Positions 16,327 through 25,005 of a DNA stretch of 64,000 bases are shown in pieces. This DNA is from CANDOC01 sp965261725. Lineage in GTDB: Bacteria; Pseudomonadota; Gammaproteobacteria; Pseudomonadales; Endozoicomonadaceae. The position numbers and the translations under genes are program-made. Within the stretch, counting starts at the first letter, position 1. Each line of letters starts with the position of its first letter. Below the pieces are notes generated by a model. It saw only the letters and a program-made list of their open reading frames with translations, was not told where the DNA came from and did not search any database. The stretch spans positions 62,001 to 126,000 of the forward strand of contig CBDHDU010000023.1 of NCBI GenBank assembly GCA_965261725.1, written 5' to 3'.

Positions 16327-16440
16327 GGTGGACCCTGTCGGTCCCCCCGCAACAGTCAGCTGTGAATCCCGCCAGGTCCGGAAGGAAGCAACGGTAGCAG
16401 TGCGAGTGTGTGCCGGGGTGTCGGCTGGCAGGGTTTGCCT
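16327..16440 (+). ncRNA. ffs: 4.5S RNA of the signal recognition particle
   Basis: The conserved SRP core is present: CAGGTCCGGAAGGAAGCA near 16373-16390, with the asymmetric internal loop partner and the 3' GTGTGCCGGGGTGTCGGCTG strand followed by GCAGGGT. The 5' strand ACCCTGTCGGTCCCCCCGC pairs with it. This matches the E. coli 4.5S RNA design. It binds Ffh to deliver membrane proteins. Its place just before dnaX is common in gammaproteobacteria. Ends are set by pairing and may be off by a few bases. Confidence 0.92.
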
Positions 16441-16675
16441 CCAGTTTCTCTCTTGATTCCCTTCTTTTTATATTTTAAATAGCTGCTCAGTTTGCGGTAT
16501 CGTGCAATCTTTCACTGAGTTCGTTAGCATAGAGTTTCCCATAGCCTGCTATTCATTTTGACGGAGACAGCATCACCTGCGTGATCAGCTTGCCTCTTAT
16601 GCTATGGGTAAATTGAGAAACGGCTGGCTAGATTGCCGTTTGTTCACAGGTCTGTTCGGAGTGCTGATCCGGCTC

Positions 16676-18721
16676 ATGAGCTATCAGGTACTGGCCCGCA
16701 AATGGCGGCCAAAAACATTCAAAGAACTGGTAGGGCAAATTCATGTGCTTAAGGCACTGGTGAATGCGCTGGATACCGGACGTTTACACCATGCTTATCT
16801 CTTTACCGGTACCCGCGGTGTTGGTAAGACCACCATTGCCCGGATTCTGGCTAAATGCCTGAACTGCGAACAGGGTGTCAGTTCTGAACCCTGTGGCACC
16901 TGTTCTGCCTGTACTGAAATTGATGAGGGTCGCTTTGTCGATCTGATTGAAGTCGATGCGGCATCCAGAACCCGTGTTGATGACACCCGCGAGTTGCTGG
17001 ATAACGTGCAATATGCACCGACCCGTGGCCGTTATAAAGTGTACCTGATTGACGAGGTACACATGCTTTCCATGCATAGTTTCAATGCGTTATTGAAAAC
17101 GTTGGAAGAGCCGCCTCCCCATATTAAATTCCTGCTTGCGACGACTGATCCACAAAAACTGCCGGTTACCATTCTGTCCCGCTGTTTGCAGTTCGGGCTG
17201 AAAAACATGTCCCCAGAACGCATTGTCGGACACCTGAATACTGTACTGGAAGAAGAAAAAGTAACGGTTGAACAGGATGCTCTCTGGCAGTTGGGACGTG
17301 CGGCTGATGGCAGTATGCGCGATGCGTTAAGCCTGACCGATCAGGCGATTGCTTTTGGCAACGGTAATGTCACGGCGGCGGATGTCAGTGCCATGCTGGG
17401 TACGATCGACCGCAGCCAAGTGTTGCGTTTAGTCGATGTGCTGGTGGCTGGCGATAGTGCCGGGATGCTTAAGGTCGTGGCAGAACTGGCTGAGCATGCA
17501 CCGGATTATGCGTCAGTATTGGCAGAGTTGCTGTCGGTTCTGCATATGATGGCAATCGGGCAAAGTGTTCCGGGTGCTGTTGATAACAGTCAGGGAGACG
17601 GTGAAAGAATTCGCGCCCTGTCGGCACGCGCCACGCCGGAAGATGTGCATCTGTTCTATCAGGTGGGCATGATCGGACGACGGGACTTGCCTTTAGCACC
17701 TGATCCGCGTACCGGGTTTGAAATGGCACTGCTGAGAATGCTGGCATTCCGGCCTGATGGTGCGCCAGCTGTTCGTGCAGATCTTCCCGGTGATAGTGGA
17801 GGGTTGCCTGCTCCTGAAGAGCAGCCAGCTGATAATGGTGTTGTTGAGGCAAGTGAAAGTGTTGAAACTGCCCCTTCAGCACTGGCTGATGTGAGTACAT
17901 CTGGTTCGCAACCTGCGGAAGCATCCGCGCTTCAGCCAGCACCGGAACAGCATGTGCCTGAGGAAGTTATATCTCAGGAAGCTATATCTCAGGAAGCTAT
18001 ACCTCAGGAAACAGGGACTTCCTCTACTCCTGCACCAGTCACTGAGTCAGTAACACCTCCGCCTGTTCAGGAAGAACCTGCGATGCCGGATGAGCCTCCT
18101 CATCCGGCTGATATGGAAGGTATGTATGCCTCTCATATGTCATCGGAACCACCTCCTGTACAGGAGCCTCCGGAAAATTTTAAGCAGCAACCTGAGTTTA
18201 CACCGCAGGATTCTCAGGTTGCTGCACGACCATCATCCCAGCCTCCGGCTCAGCAGTCAGTGCAGGCTAAATCTGCAGAACCTGTTGCTCCGCCTCAGTC
18301 TGTTGATATGCCGGAAATACTGACCCCTGATAACTGGTGGCAGTTGTTTGAGAATCTCGGTCTGGGTGGTGTAACGGGAACCATTGCTTCCCACTGTGAG
18401 TTGATTTCAGTCGCCGATGACCATATAGAGTTAAGACTGGATGAATCGCATGCCACGCTGCATAACCCAACCCATGAACAGCGTATTCAACGGGCGATGT
18501 CCGAATTGCTGGGGAAGGCATTGCAGGTTACAGTGGCACCGGGCAGTGTGACGTCCGAAACGCCGGCTGCCCGCAGAGTTCGTCTGAAAGCAGAAAGACT
18601 GCAACAGGCAAAAGACAGTATTTACAGTGATGAACATGTGCAGCAACTGGTTGAACTGTTTGCGGCACAGGTGATAGATGAATCCATTGCTCCGCGGGAT
18701 GTGGTAGAAGAATCTGCGTGA
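16676..18721 (+). CDS. dnaX: DNA polymerase III subunits gamma/tau
   Basis: The start is set at 16676 because MSYQVLARKWRPKTFKELVG is the conserved DnaX N-terminus; the longer frame from 16604 is not conserved. The AAA+ clamp-loader region shows Walker A (GTRGVGKTT), a four-Cys zinc module (CLNCEQG, CGTCSAC), Walker B (LIDEVHML) and sensor 1/SRC (ILSRCLQF). Residues about 385-560 are a low-complexity Pro/Glu/Gln linker with a three-fold QEAIS-like tandem repeat, then a tau C-terminal domain that contacts the polymerase alpha subunit. No A_AAA_AAG-type frameshift site is seen, so separate gamma production is unclear. It is the first gene of dnaX-ybaB-recR. Confidence 0.95.
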   Translation: MSYQVLARKWRPKTFKELVGQIHVLKALVNALDTGRLHHAYLFTGTRGVGKTTIARILAKCLNCEQGVSSEPCGTCSACTEIDEGRFVDLIEVDAASRTRVDDTRELLDNVQYAPTRGRYKVYLIDEVHMLSMHSFNALLKTLEEPPPHIKFLLATTDPQKLPVTILSRCLQFGLKNMSPERIVGHLNTVLEEEKVTVEQDALWQLGRAADGSMRDALSLTDQAIAFGNGNVTAADVSAMLGTIDRSQVLRLVDVLVAGDSAGMLKVVAELAEHAPDYASVLAELLSVLHMMAIGQSVPGAVDNSQGDGERIRALSARATPEDVHLFYQVGMIGRRDLPLAPDPRTGFEMALLRMLAFRPDGAPAVRADLPGDSGGLPAPEEQPADNGVVEASESVETAPSALADVSTSGSQPAEASALQPAPEQHVPEEVISQEAISQEAIPQETGTSSTPAPVTESVTPPPVQEEPAMPDEPPHPADMEGMYASHMSSEPPPVQEPPENFKQQPEFTPQDSQVAARPSSQPPAQQSVQAKSAEPVAPPQSVDMPEILTPDNWWQLFENLGLGGVTGTIASHCELISVADDHIELRLDESHATLHNPTHEQRIQRAMSELLGKALQVTVAPGSVTSETPAARRVRLKAERLQQAKDSIYSDEHVQQLVELFAAQVIDESIAPRDVVEESA

Positions 18722-18746
18722 GTATTCATGTGCGAATGAGGTAGAT

Positions 18747-19073
18747 ATGCTGAAAGGTGGTATGGGCAACTTGATGAAGCAGGCCCAGAAAATGCAGGAG
18801 CAGATGCAGAAGGCTCAGGAAGAGCTGGCAAATGCAGAAGTAACCGGCGAATCCGGTGCCGGTATGGTCAAGGTTGTTATGACCGGCCGTCATGATGTTA
18901 AGCGTGTCACTATCGACAGCAGCCTGATGGAAGAAGACAAGGAAATGCTGGAAGACCTGCTGGCCGCAGCAGTGAACGATGCAGTCCGCAAGGTTGAAGT
19001 CAACAACCAGGAAAAGATGGCTGACATTACCGGTGGTATGGGTCTGCCGGGCGGCATGAAGATGCCTTTCTGA
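18747..19073 (+). CDS. ybaB: YbaB/EbfC nucleoid-associated protein
   Basis: A 108-residue protein of usual family size, beginning MLKGGMGNLMKQAQKMQEQM, with a long amphipathic helix, a central GMVKVVMTGRHDV beta region and a Gly/Met-rich tail. YbaB dimers bind DNA as tweezer-like clamps. It lies 25 bases after dnaX and 66 bases before recR, the conserved gammaproteobacterial operon, so it is co-transcribed with them. GAGG precedes the ATG. Confidence 0.95.
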   Translation: MLKGGMGNLMKQAQKMQEQMQKAQEELANAEVTGESGAGMVKVVMTGRHDVKRVTIDSSLMEEDKEMLEDLLAAAVNDAVRKVEVNNQEKMADITGGMGLPGGMKMPF

Positions 19074-19139
19074 TTCTTAGCAGAATTATTGTTTTAACAA
19101 TTGTCCCAGCTATTTTTCTAGCAAGAGTGAACTCGACTT

Positions 19140-19742
19140 ATGTCATTCAGCCCGCTGATCAGGGAATTGATGGATGCGCTGCGCTGTCTGCCGGGTATAG
19201 GCCCCAAGTCTGCCCAGCGAATGGCGTTTCACCTTTTGGAACGTGATCGTACGGGTGGCCAGCACCTGGCTCAGGCGTTGAGTCGGGCGATGGAGGGCGT
19301 CGGGCACTGTCGTCAGTGTCGTACGCTGTGCGAAACAGAGTTATGTAATATCTGCAGTAGCCACAAACGTAACAACGCGCAGTTATGTGTTGTTGAAACG
19401 CCGGTTGATGTTCTGGCCATTGAACAGACAGCGGGTTATGACGGCCTGTACTTTGTATTGATGGGGCACCTGTCACCACTTGATGGCATTGGCCCGGCTG
19501 ATATCGGCATCGACTCATTGATTGAGCGGGTGCGCGCAAACAAAGTCAAAGAGCTGATTCTGGCAACCAATCCTACGGTTGAAGGCGAAGCAACAGCACA
19601 CTTTATTGCTGAACAGCTGCGCGCTGATGTTGTAGATGTAACCCGTATTGCTCACGGGGTTCCTCTGGGGGGAGAGCTTGAATTTGTTGATGGTGGTACG
19701 CTGAGTCATGCGTTTGCCGGTCGTCGTCAGTTTAGCGACTGA
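19140..19742 (+). CDS. recR: Recombination protein RecR
   Basis: A 200-residue protein with the full RecR layout: an N-terminal helix-hairpin-helix (LPGIGPKSAQRMAFHLL), a four-Cys zinc finger (CRQCRTLC, then CNIC), and a Toprim domain (LCVVETPVDVLAIE, HLSPLDGIGP, ILATNPTVEGEATAHFI). A C-terminal Walker-like helix completes it. RecR works with RecF and RecO to load RecA on gapped DNA. A strong terminator follows 21 bases after the stop. Confidence 0.96.
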   Translation: MSFSPLIRELMDALRCLPGIGPKSAQRMAFHLLERDRTGGQHLAQALSRAMEGVGHCRQCRTLCETELCNICSSHKRNNAQLCVVETPVDVLAIEQTAGYDGLYFVLMGHLSPLDGIGPADIGIDSLIERVRANKVKELILATNPTVEGEATAHFIAEQLRADVVDVTRIAHGVPLGGELEFVDGGTLSHAFAGRRQFSD

Positions 19743-19763
19743 ACAGTTCATGCTCTCTAATCT

Positions 19764-19791
19764 AAAAAGCCGCTGTACTCAGCGGCTTTTT
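19764..19791. terminator. Bidirectional terminator between recR and the cyclophilin gene
   Basis: AAAAAGCCGCTG and its complement CAGCGGCTTTTT form a perfect 12-base-pair hairpin with a four-base loop. A-run and T-run flank it on both sides, so it can end both convergent transcripts. Confidence 0.93.
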
Positions 19792-19808
19792 AGTTTGAAC
19801 GGCTGGTT

Positions 19809-20456
19809 TTAGCCTTGTGGTGCAGGCGCTGCCTGACCCGGTTTTACCGGCGCCGGAACCGTTTTGCTGTCTGGCTGCAGGACACGTGCTTTATTGATAA
19901 CAACATCCTTTTCCGGAACATCGCTGTAAAAACCCAGCTTATGAGTTGGGGTAGAAGCGATACGGTCTACAACGTCAATGCCTTTGCTGACGCGTCCGAA
20001 TACGGTGTAGCCCGGATTGCCGGTACTGTGATCAAGGAAGGTATTGTCTTTCTCATTAATAAAAAACTGTGATGTTGCACTGTCCGGGTTATTAGTCCGG
20101 GCCATGGCAATCGTGCCGCGCACATTACTGAGTCCGTTGCTGGCTTCATTTTTAACCGGACCACGAGGTTCTTTTTTCTTCATTCCCGGCTCAAAACCGC
20201 CGGTCTGCACCATGAAGCCCTTGATCACCCGGTGAAAGATAACACCCTCATAAAAACCGCTGTTTACATAGTCCAGAAAGTTTTTAACAGAAAGCGGTGC
20301 CTGCTGAGGCATCAGTTCAAGCACGATGACACCAGCGGAAGTATCCAGCTCAACCTGAGGATTTGTTGTTTCAGGGGAAGAGACAGCGTGCGAGTTCAGC
20401 GTGAATATCATTGTCAGCAGTGACAGGGTACGAAGCCAGACTGATTTCATTATCAA
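19809..20456 (-). CDS. Periplasmic peptidyl-prolyl cis-trans isomerase (cyclophilin)
   Basis: A 215-residue protein. A signal peptide is clear (MIMKSVWLRTLSLLTMIFTL, cleavage after the SHA near residue 24). The cyclophilin domain has the catalytic core FYEGVIFHRVIKGFMVQTGG with the active Arg, the TSQFFINEKDN strand and the GYTVFGRV end. A Pro/Ala-rich tail follows. It speeds folding of periplasmic or outer-membrane proteins. It is close to PpiA-type enzymes but with extra tail. It shares the terminator at 19764-19791 with recR. Confidence 0.9.
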   Translation of the reverse strand: MIMKSVWLRTLSLLTMIFTLNSHAVSSPETTNPQVELDTSAGVIVLELMPQQAPLSVKNFLDYVNSGFYEGVIFHRVIKGFMVQTGGFEPGMKKKEPRGPVKNEASNGLSNVRGTIAMARTNNPDSATSQFFINEKDNTFLDHSTGNPGYTVFGRVSKGIDVVDRIASTPTHKLGFYSDVPEKDVVINKARVLQPDSKTVPAPVKPGQAAPAPQG

Positions 20457-20506
20457 TATCCTTGGATAAATAATAGCGTCATTAATAGTGCAATTATCGC
20501 CTGTTC

Positions 20507-20998
20507 CTAGCGCGGTTCCAGTGCTAAGTGGCTGGTATCCGGTGGTGGCGGAGCAGGGGATTGATCTGGCTCAACAATATAACCCCGCTGGGGTGAGATA
20601 TCGAGGTGAGTGGTATCGGGCGTGATGTACTGGCTGCTTTTGGACTCGCTTAACAGGCTGCCGGAAGGGAGGATTTCCCAGTCGGGTGCATCTGCTTTGT
20701 GTGTGGTTGTCTCTGGTGTTTTTGGAGGACTCTGGCTTTGAGATTTCTGGGAAGCTTCTGGTTGTTGTTGGGGATGAAGTTCGCATAGAGCGCCTGCTTG
20801 AAATAAGGCTTTTTTGTATTTTTCTGCGGTTGTAGTATCGAGGCTATGCTTCAGTATCACTGGTTGTCCGGAGAACATTCGGTCAACTTTTTCTGTAGTT
20901 GTTTTAAAGAGCTTTTGCAGGCGAGCCTTTACGGTCGATATATTATTGCCATCGGTTACCTGCCCCTTGAATATCAGGTTGTATTCTTTTTGAGGCAT
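20507..20998 (-). CDS. Protein with an N-terminal small alpha/beta domain and a Pro/Gln-rich tail
   Basis: A 163-residue protein. Residues 5-75 have the pattern YNLIFKGQVTDG, then VKARLQKLF and FSGQPVILKHSLD, AEKYKKALFQAGALCEL. The same pattern occurs as an N-terminal domain in various gammaproteobacterial membrane or stress proteins and resembles the L7/L12 C-terminal fold. The rest is low complexity, rich in Pro, Ser and Gln, without a membrane segment. The function is not known. It lies next to effector-like genes and shares their low-complexity style. Confidence 0.6.
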   Translation of the reverse strand: MPQKEYNLIFKGQVTDGNNISTVKARLQKLFKTTTEKVDRMFSGQPVILKHSLDTTTAEKYKKALFQAGALCELHPQQQPEASQKSQSQSPPKTPETTTHKADAPDWEILPSGSLLSESKSSQYITPDTTHLDISPQRGYIVEPDQSPAPPPPDTSHLALEPR

Positions 20999-21067
20999 GT
21001 GTATAGATTTCCTTGGCTGTTAGCAATATAGATATCAGAGCATTTTATATGGAATATAAGGCGCTTT

Positions 21068-23290
21068 TTATTGAGCTGATAAGAACTCTTCGACAAACTC
21101 CTCCGCTGCTCCCCTTAGTGCATTAACATAAACATCCACGTCTGCTGCCACACGAGCCAGTGTATTGTATTGACCTGGCGTCTGAATGGCTGCCGGGCGA
21201 TCTTTTCTCATTTGATTTATGAGACCATCGAGCTGCTCTGTTGATATTTTTTCTCCGGTATCGAGGTAATGTTTAACAATTGTTTTTATCGCTACAGCCG
21301 TGCCTGAGCGCCCGATTCCCGCAGAGCAATGGCATACGGTGGGGCCTGTCTTGCCGAGATTTTCCTCAAGCATAACGCTGACTAGCGTGTTTTGTACTAA
21401 GCTGACCGGGTCGCCAGGGGTTTTATCTTCGATAGGGGTTTCCATATGGATAACCGGTGTATCATTCAATAACACCTTATAAATCTTGGTGCCACCGGGT
21501 AACGTGAGAGCACTTTCAGTGCTGACAACAATTGTGTCTCTACCGCTAGGATCTGTGCCTTGAAATACTTTGGGCTTTTCGCCGGGCTTGGGTATGTATT
21601 GAATTGTTTTATTCTTGTTTAAATCGGTCTTGTTGGTGAAATCCATAGATATCTGGCTGTGGTTATTCAGAATCATTGCTAGATGTCCATGAATGGTTTT
21701 CGCTGAAGGAGCCTGAGCCAGAATATGGGTTCCCCCTAGCAGGTAATTAGCATGTGCCCGATGATTACCAGCATGAGTTGCCTCTGGTGAAGAGATGTTC
21801 TTGTACCTCGAAAGCTTTTGGAATGTAGGGTCAGATTCCATTAGGTCGTCTTCTGGCGCAGGTGTAGGTTGTGGCAGGGAGAAAAAATGAGTCTTGATAG
21901 CTTGGTTTGTTTGACCTTCTTCAAGTGTTTGCCTGTGATGAGGAGATAGTTTTTTAATGGCGCTTGCCAGAGTCTTAAAAGAGGCTGCCTGAGGAATTAC
22001 AGGGTTACGCTTTGGCGATGCAGCAGACCGGGGAGGGACAGGTGGCGCCTTATCCTGAACCTGTGTTGACTCTGCCTGACGGGTTTTGGTGCCTTGGGAG
22101 GCGCGTTGCTCGGGAGCTGGCTGTTGAGGCTGTAAATAGGGCTTTAACTCGGTTTTGAGGTGTTTCTGGAATTGAGGGCGCCTTTGATATTGTGCTATCA
22201 AAGCATTGGCTTCCCGTGAAAATTGACTGTATGGCTTTTTGCCATCACTGAATCGGTCAAGAAGGTTGCCAACTTTTTGGCTTGCAAGTTTTTGAGTAAA
22301 TACTTTCCTTGCTTTAACAATGTTGGCTGCCGGCACTTTCTGAGTTTCAAATAGCTGCCCGAGTGTTTCATTTAGTTCTTTCACACTTTGCTGTTGTTGT
22401 TCATTATTACCATATTCAGATAGTAGTGTTTTAAGCGGACCTAGATCGGCTGGTGTTTTAAGCAAACCATCTGTTGTTGCGGCAATAGCGGGCGGCAGTG
22501 TTTCAAAATGGTCAGCACTGGATTCTACTTCAGAGGAGGTAGCTGAATCATAGAGTTCGCTGGAGTATTGATTAGCGGCAGTAAAGAAACTGAGTACTTG
22601 TTGAGCGACTGCTACTTTCTGTTTTATAACAGGGCCAATGTCGGTAAATCGTTCATAACGTGAGATAAGTTCATTGGCTTTTGTTTCAATCTCGGTGCTT
22701 GAATAGTGATTTTTTTTTGCTTCTTCTACGAATAAATCAGTTTTTTGAGCCGCCCTCTTATCTAGCAGAATTTTAGAGAGGTTGTCTCTGGTCGTATCTG
22801 AAATATCAGGGTCTTTAGCTGCTTCATCCCGAAGCTGTTGTGATAGAGCTTTAAGTTTCTGTTGCTCCTGAAGACTATTACCAAATAATTTTAACTTGTT
22901 AAATAGCGGGTTAAAGTCAGGTGAATCACCTTTTAATGGTGCTAAATCTTTCTTTGGACCTTTGAGCACCGTTGCGTATGTAGGTTCATTTTGTTGCGTT
23001 GGTGTAAATGACTGGGTTTTTGAAGGTACAATTTTTAAAAGCAATTTTGGCAGGAAAGAGTGTTTTTTTATAGTGCGATCATGGCTGCTCTTTTGGGGGG
23101 TGGGGGAGAGTTTTAAGTTTTTTGCAGCTAGTATCTGGCTTCGAGATTTATAGCCAGTTATTTTGGTAATGAACCTGTTTAAGCCGGATGCTTTAACCGG
23201 GGGGGAAGCACTCTGATCGTGCGGTGTTGATGTATGATAATCAACCGTTCTTTGGTGTCCTGCTACACCTCCTGATCCTTGTGCTGGCAT
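21068..23290 (-). CDS. Protein tyrosine phosphatase, effector-like
   Basis: A 740-residue protein. The C-terminal 200 residues are a protein tyrosine phosphatase domain with the P-loop CHCSAGIGRSGTAV (Cys655, Arg661) and a PGQYNTLARV Q-loop region. The usual Trp-Pro-Asp acid loop reads TPIEDKTPGD, with Asp622 33 residues before the Cys, close to the usual spacing but without the Trp-Pro. The N-terminal 450 residues are polar and helical with an EPTYATVLK motif (Tyr105), near the EPIYA effector motif, and an SH3-ligand-like APPVPPRS segment. No signal peptide is seen. The plan recalls YopH/SptP type III effectors. Secretion is inferred. Confidence 0.85.
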   Translation of the reverse strand: MPAQGSGGVAGHQRTVDYHTSTPHDQSASPPVKASGLNRFITKITGYKSRSQILAAKNLKLSPTPQKSSHDRTIKKHSFLPKLLLKIVPSKTQSFTPTQQNEPTYATVLKGPKKDLAPLKGDSPDFNPLFNKLKLFGNSLQEQQKLKALSQQLRDEAAKDPDISDTTRDNLSKILLDKRAAQKTDLFVEEAKKNHYSSTEIETKANELISRYERFTDIGPVIKQKVAVAQQVLSFFTAANQYSSELYDSATSSEVESSADHFETLPPAIAATTDGLLKTPADLGPLKTLLSEYGNNEQQQQSVKELNETLGQLFETQKVPAANIVKARKVFTQKLASQKVGNLLDRFSDGKKPYSQFSREANALIAQYQRRPQFQKHLKTELKPYLQPQQPAPEQRASQGTKTRQAESTQVQDKAPPVPPRSAASPKRNPVIPQAASFKTLASAIKKLSPHHRQTLEEGQTNQAIKTHFFSLPQPTPAPEDDLMESDPTFQKLSRYKNISSPEATHAGNHRAHANYLLGGTHILAQAPSAKTIHGHLAMILNNHSQISMDFTNKTDLNKNKTIQYIPKPGEKPKVFQGTDPSGRDTIVVSTESALTLPGGTKIYKVLLNDTPVIHMETPIEDKTPGDPVSLVQNTLVSVMLEENLGKTGPTVCHCSAGIGRSGTAVAIKTIVKHYLDTGEKISTEQLDGLINQMRKDRPAAIQTPGQYNTLARVAADVDVYVNALRGAAEEFVEEFLSAQ

Positions 23291-23352
23291 TTGATGCGTC
23301 CCTTATCTGACAGTCTGAAATTTAAGATAGAGAAATACCCTTCTACCCAGTG

Positions 23353-24876
23353 CTATTCCAATTCATTTTGAGACCAAACGCTCCCATCGGGACGCCTGAT
23401 ATCATCAGCTTCATCCAGCAGTTCACTCATAAGAAGACCATGGCTTTCAATGGTTTTTTGGTGGTTTGCCAAAACTTTCTGCAGCCCTTTGGCTACAGCT
23501 TTTGCACGCTTATCTCCAGAGACTGTTTCTGCCTGTTTTTGATCTTTTTCCAAGATTTTCACAACGGCTTTCCAGGCATCTGATTTCCTATCGGCAACAA
23601 GATTCGCTTCAATATTTTTCAGTACATGAAGGTCTGCCGCCAGATTTCGTTGCCATTGAGGGATGTCATCACTCGTTACACTGCTTTGTGATTCGAGATC
23701 CGCCGGAATATTACTCGGAGTGCTGTAAATATTATTTTCAGATCCGGTAGTAGAGCGAGGGACATCATAAGTCGAGTCACTGGACGAGACTTGGGTAGTC
23801 AGTTGTTTCTCAGGCTGGATGCTGGCAGCTTTTCTTTCTGCCAGCGGTGTTGTTCTTCTTTGTTGGCTTCTATCAACTACCGCATATTCATCACCGTTGC
23901 CAGCCTGAATATGATCTATTGGTTCCTTTCTATCGTTTGAAGTTGTAGGGGTGCTGTAAGTTGGTTCAGATGTAGCCTGACTTTTAGCAGGTGTTTTTCT
24001 GGGTGCAGGAACTGGCGGTGCCGGAGGCGTGAGCCTCTGCCCGGCAATTTTTTGTGGAACTCTTGCAGTTATAGGGGGAGCTACTTGAACCTTGGCCTTA
24101 CTGATGGTTTTGCCAAATTTCTCTGTAATAGCATTGTATTGAGCCCTCAGGAACTCACGCTGAGCCGGTAGTGATGCCTCTTCCTTTTTTAACTGATCAT
24201 GCTTTCTCAGTACCTTCACAATAGCTCTGCGTGCTCTGAAGCCTTTGTTCTTTGTGCGAAGCTCTTTTCTCAGGTTGTTGAGCATCTCAAGGTCGGACTG
24301 AATTTGCTCTTCATCTCCAATGGCGGATGCAGTTTCTTCCGTTTTAAGTGCGGGAATTTCATCGTAGATGGCTTCAGTACTGAGCCCTGTATCGTGGAGC
24401 TTGTTCGGATGATCATCTGTAGCAGGCTTTTTTAAGTGAGCCGGTTTTTCTGCTATAGGAGGTTTGGTTTTAGGCTTGGTTGAACCCTCAGGTTGCAATG
24501 CTTCTCTTGCTTTTGCTGCTTCTGTAGCGATGTCTTTTTGCAGTGTTTTGACTGAGTCGGTTAGCTTTGCTTTGGTAGCGTCAGGCGTATAGCTGCCAGT
24601 GTTAATATGGAAGAAACGCTTTACAGAATCTTTAAAGTTTCTGAACCCTCTTGCAATCCTTTTTCCCAGCGGGATATCTGGCGCTCGCTGACCACGGGCT
24701 TGTTGCCCAGTGATTTTTTCAAGGGCTTCCCTGTTAGCGACAGAAACCTTACGTTTATTGGAAAAAGCTGAGCCAGTTTCGGACACTGCAGGCTGCTCTG
24801 CCTTTGGCGCATCCTCGGGTGTGCTCTGCACCTGCACTGGCTGATTGCTGTTGTTGCCTACGTTACCGCTTTGCAT
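23353..24876 (-). CDS. Effector-like scaffold with repeated tyrosine motifs
   Basis: A 507-residue, polar, mostly disordered protein without signal peptide or membrane segment. It carries five tyrosines in host-kinase or SH2-ligand contexts: EAIYDEIP (Tyr171), EPTYSTP (Tyr307), DEYAVV (Tyr331), STYDVP (Tyr370) and NIYSTP (Tyr384). YDVP and YxxP are the Crk-binding motifs of animal p130Cas; EPTY resembles EPIYA motifs. A TPPAPPVPAPRK segment (283-294) looks like an SH3 ligand. Two helical basic regions flank these (about 195-260 and 405-490). It lies 62 bases upstream of the tyrosine phosphatase gene on the same strand, so the two are probably co-expressed. Function is inferred. Confidence 0.7.
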   Translation of the reverse strand: MQSGNVGNNSNQPVQVQSTPEDAPKAEQPAVSETGSAFSNKRKVSVANREALEKITGQQARGQRAPDIPLGKRIARGFRNFKDSVKRFFHINTGSYTPDATKAKLTDSVKTLQKDIATEAAKAREALQPEGSTKPKTKPPIAEKPAHLKKPATDDHPNKLHDTGLSTEAIYDEIPALKTEETASAIGDEEQIQSDLEMLNNLRKELRTKNKGFRARRAIVKVLRKHDQLKKEEASLPAQREFLRAQYNAITEKFGKTISKAKVQVAPPITARVPQKIAGQRLTPPAPPVPAPRKTPAKSQATSEPTYSTPTTSNDRKEPIDHIQAGNGDEYAVVDRSQQRRTTPLAERKAASIQPEKQLTTQVSSSDSTYDVPRSTTGSENNIYSTPSNIPADLESQSSVTSDDIPQWQRNLAADLHVLKNIEANLVADRKSDAWKAVVKILEKDQKQAETVSGDKRAKAVAKGLQKVLANHQKTIESHGLLMSELLDEADDIRRPDGSVWSQNELE

Positions 24877-25005
24877 GCTACTTCATCCCTGAATGTAGAA
24901 TTTTTTAAAGACCTATTTCATTAGCATAGGCTACTGGTATGAAGTAAATGAGGTTGTAGGTTTTGTTTAATAACTATTTTTAATATATTTCAAGTTTTTA
25001 ATTTC

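Noticed and set aside
16676..18721. Programmed frameshift in dnaX for a short gamma product
   Set aside because: No A_AAA_AAG or similar slippery heptamer with a hairpin was found in the reading frame.
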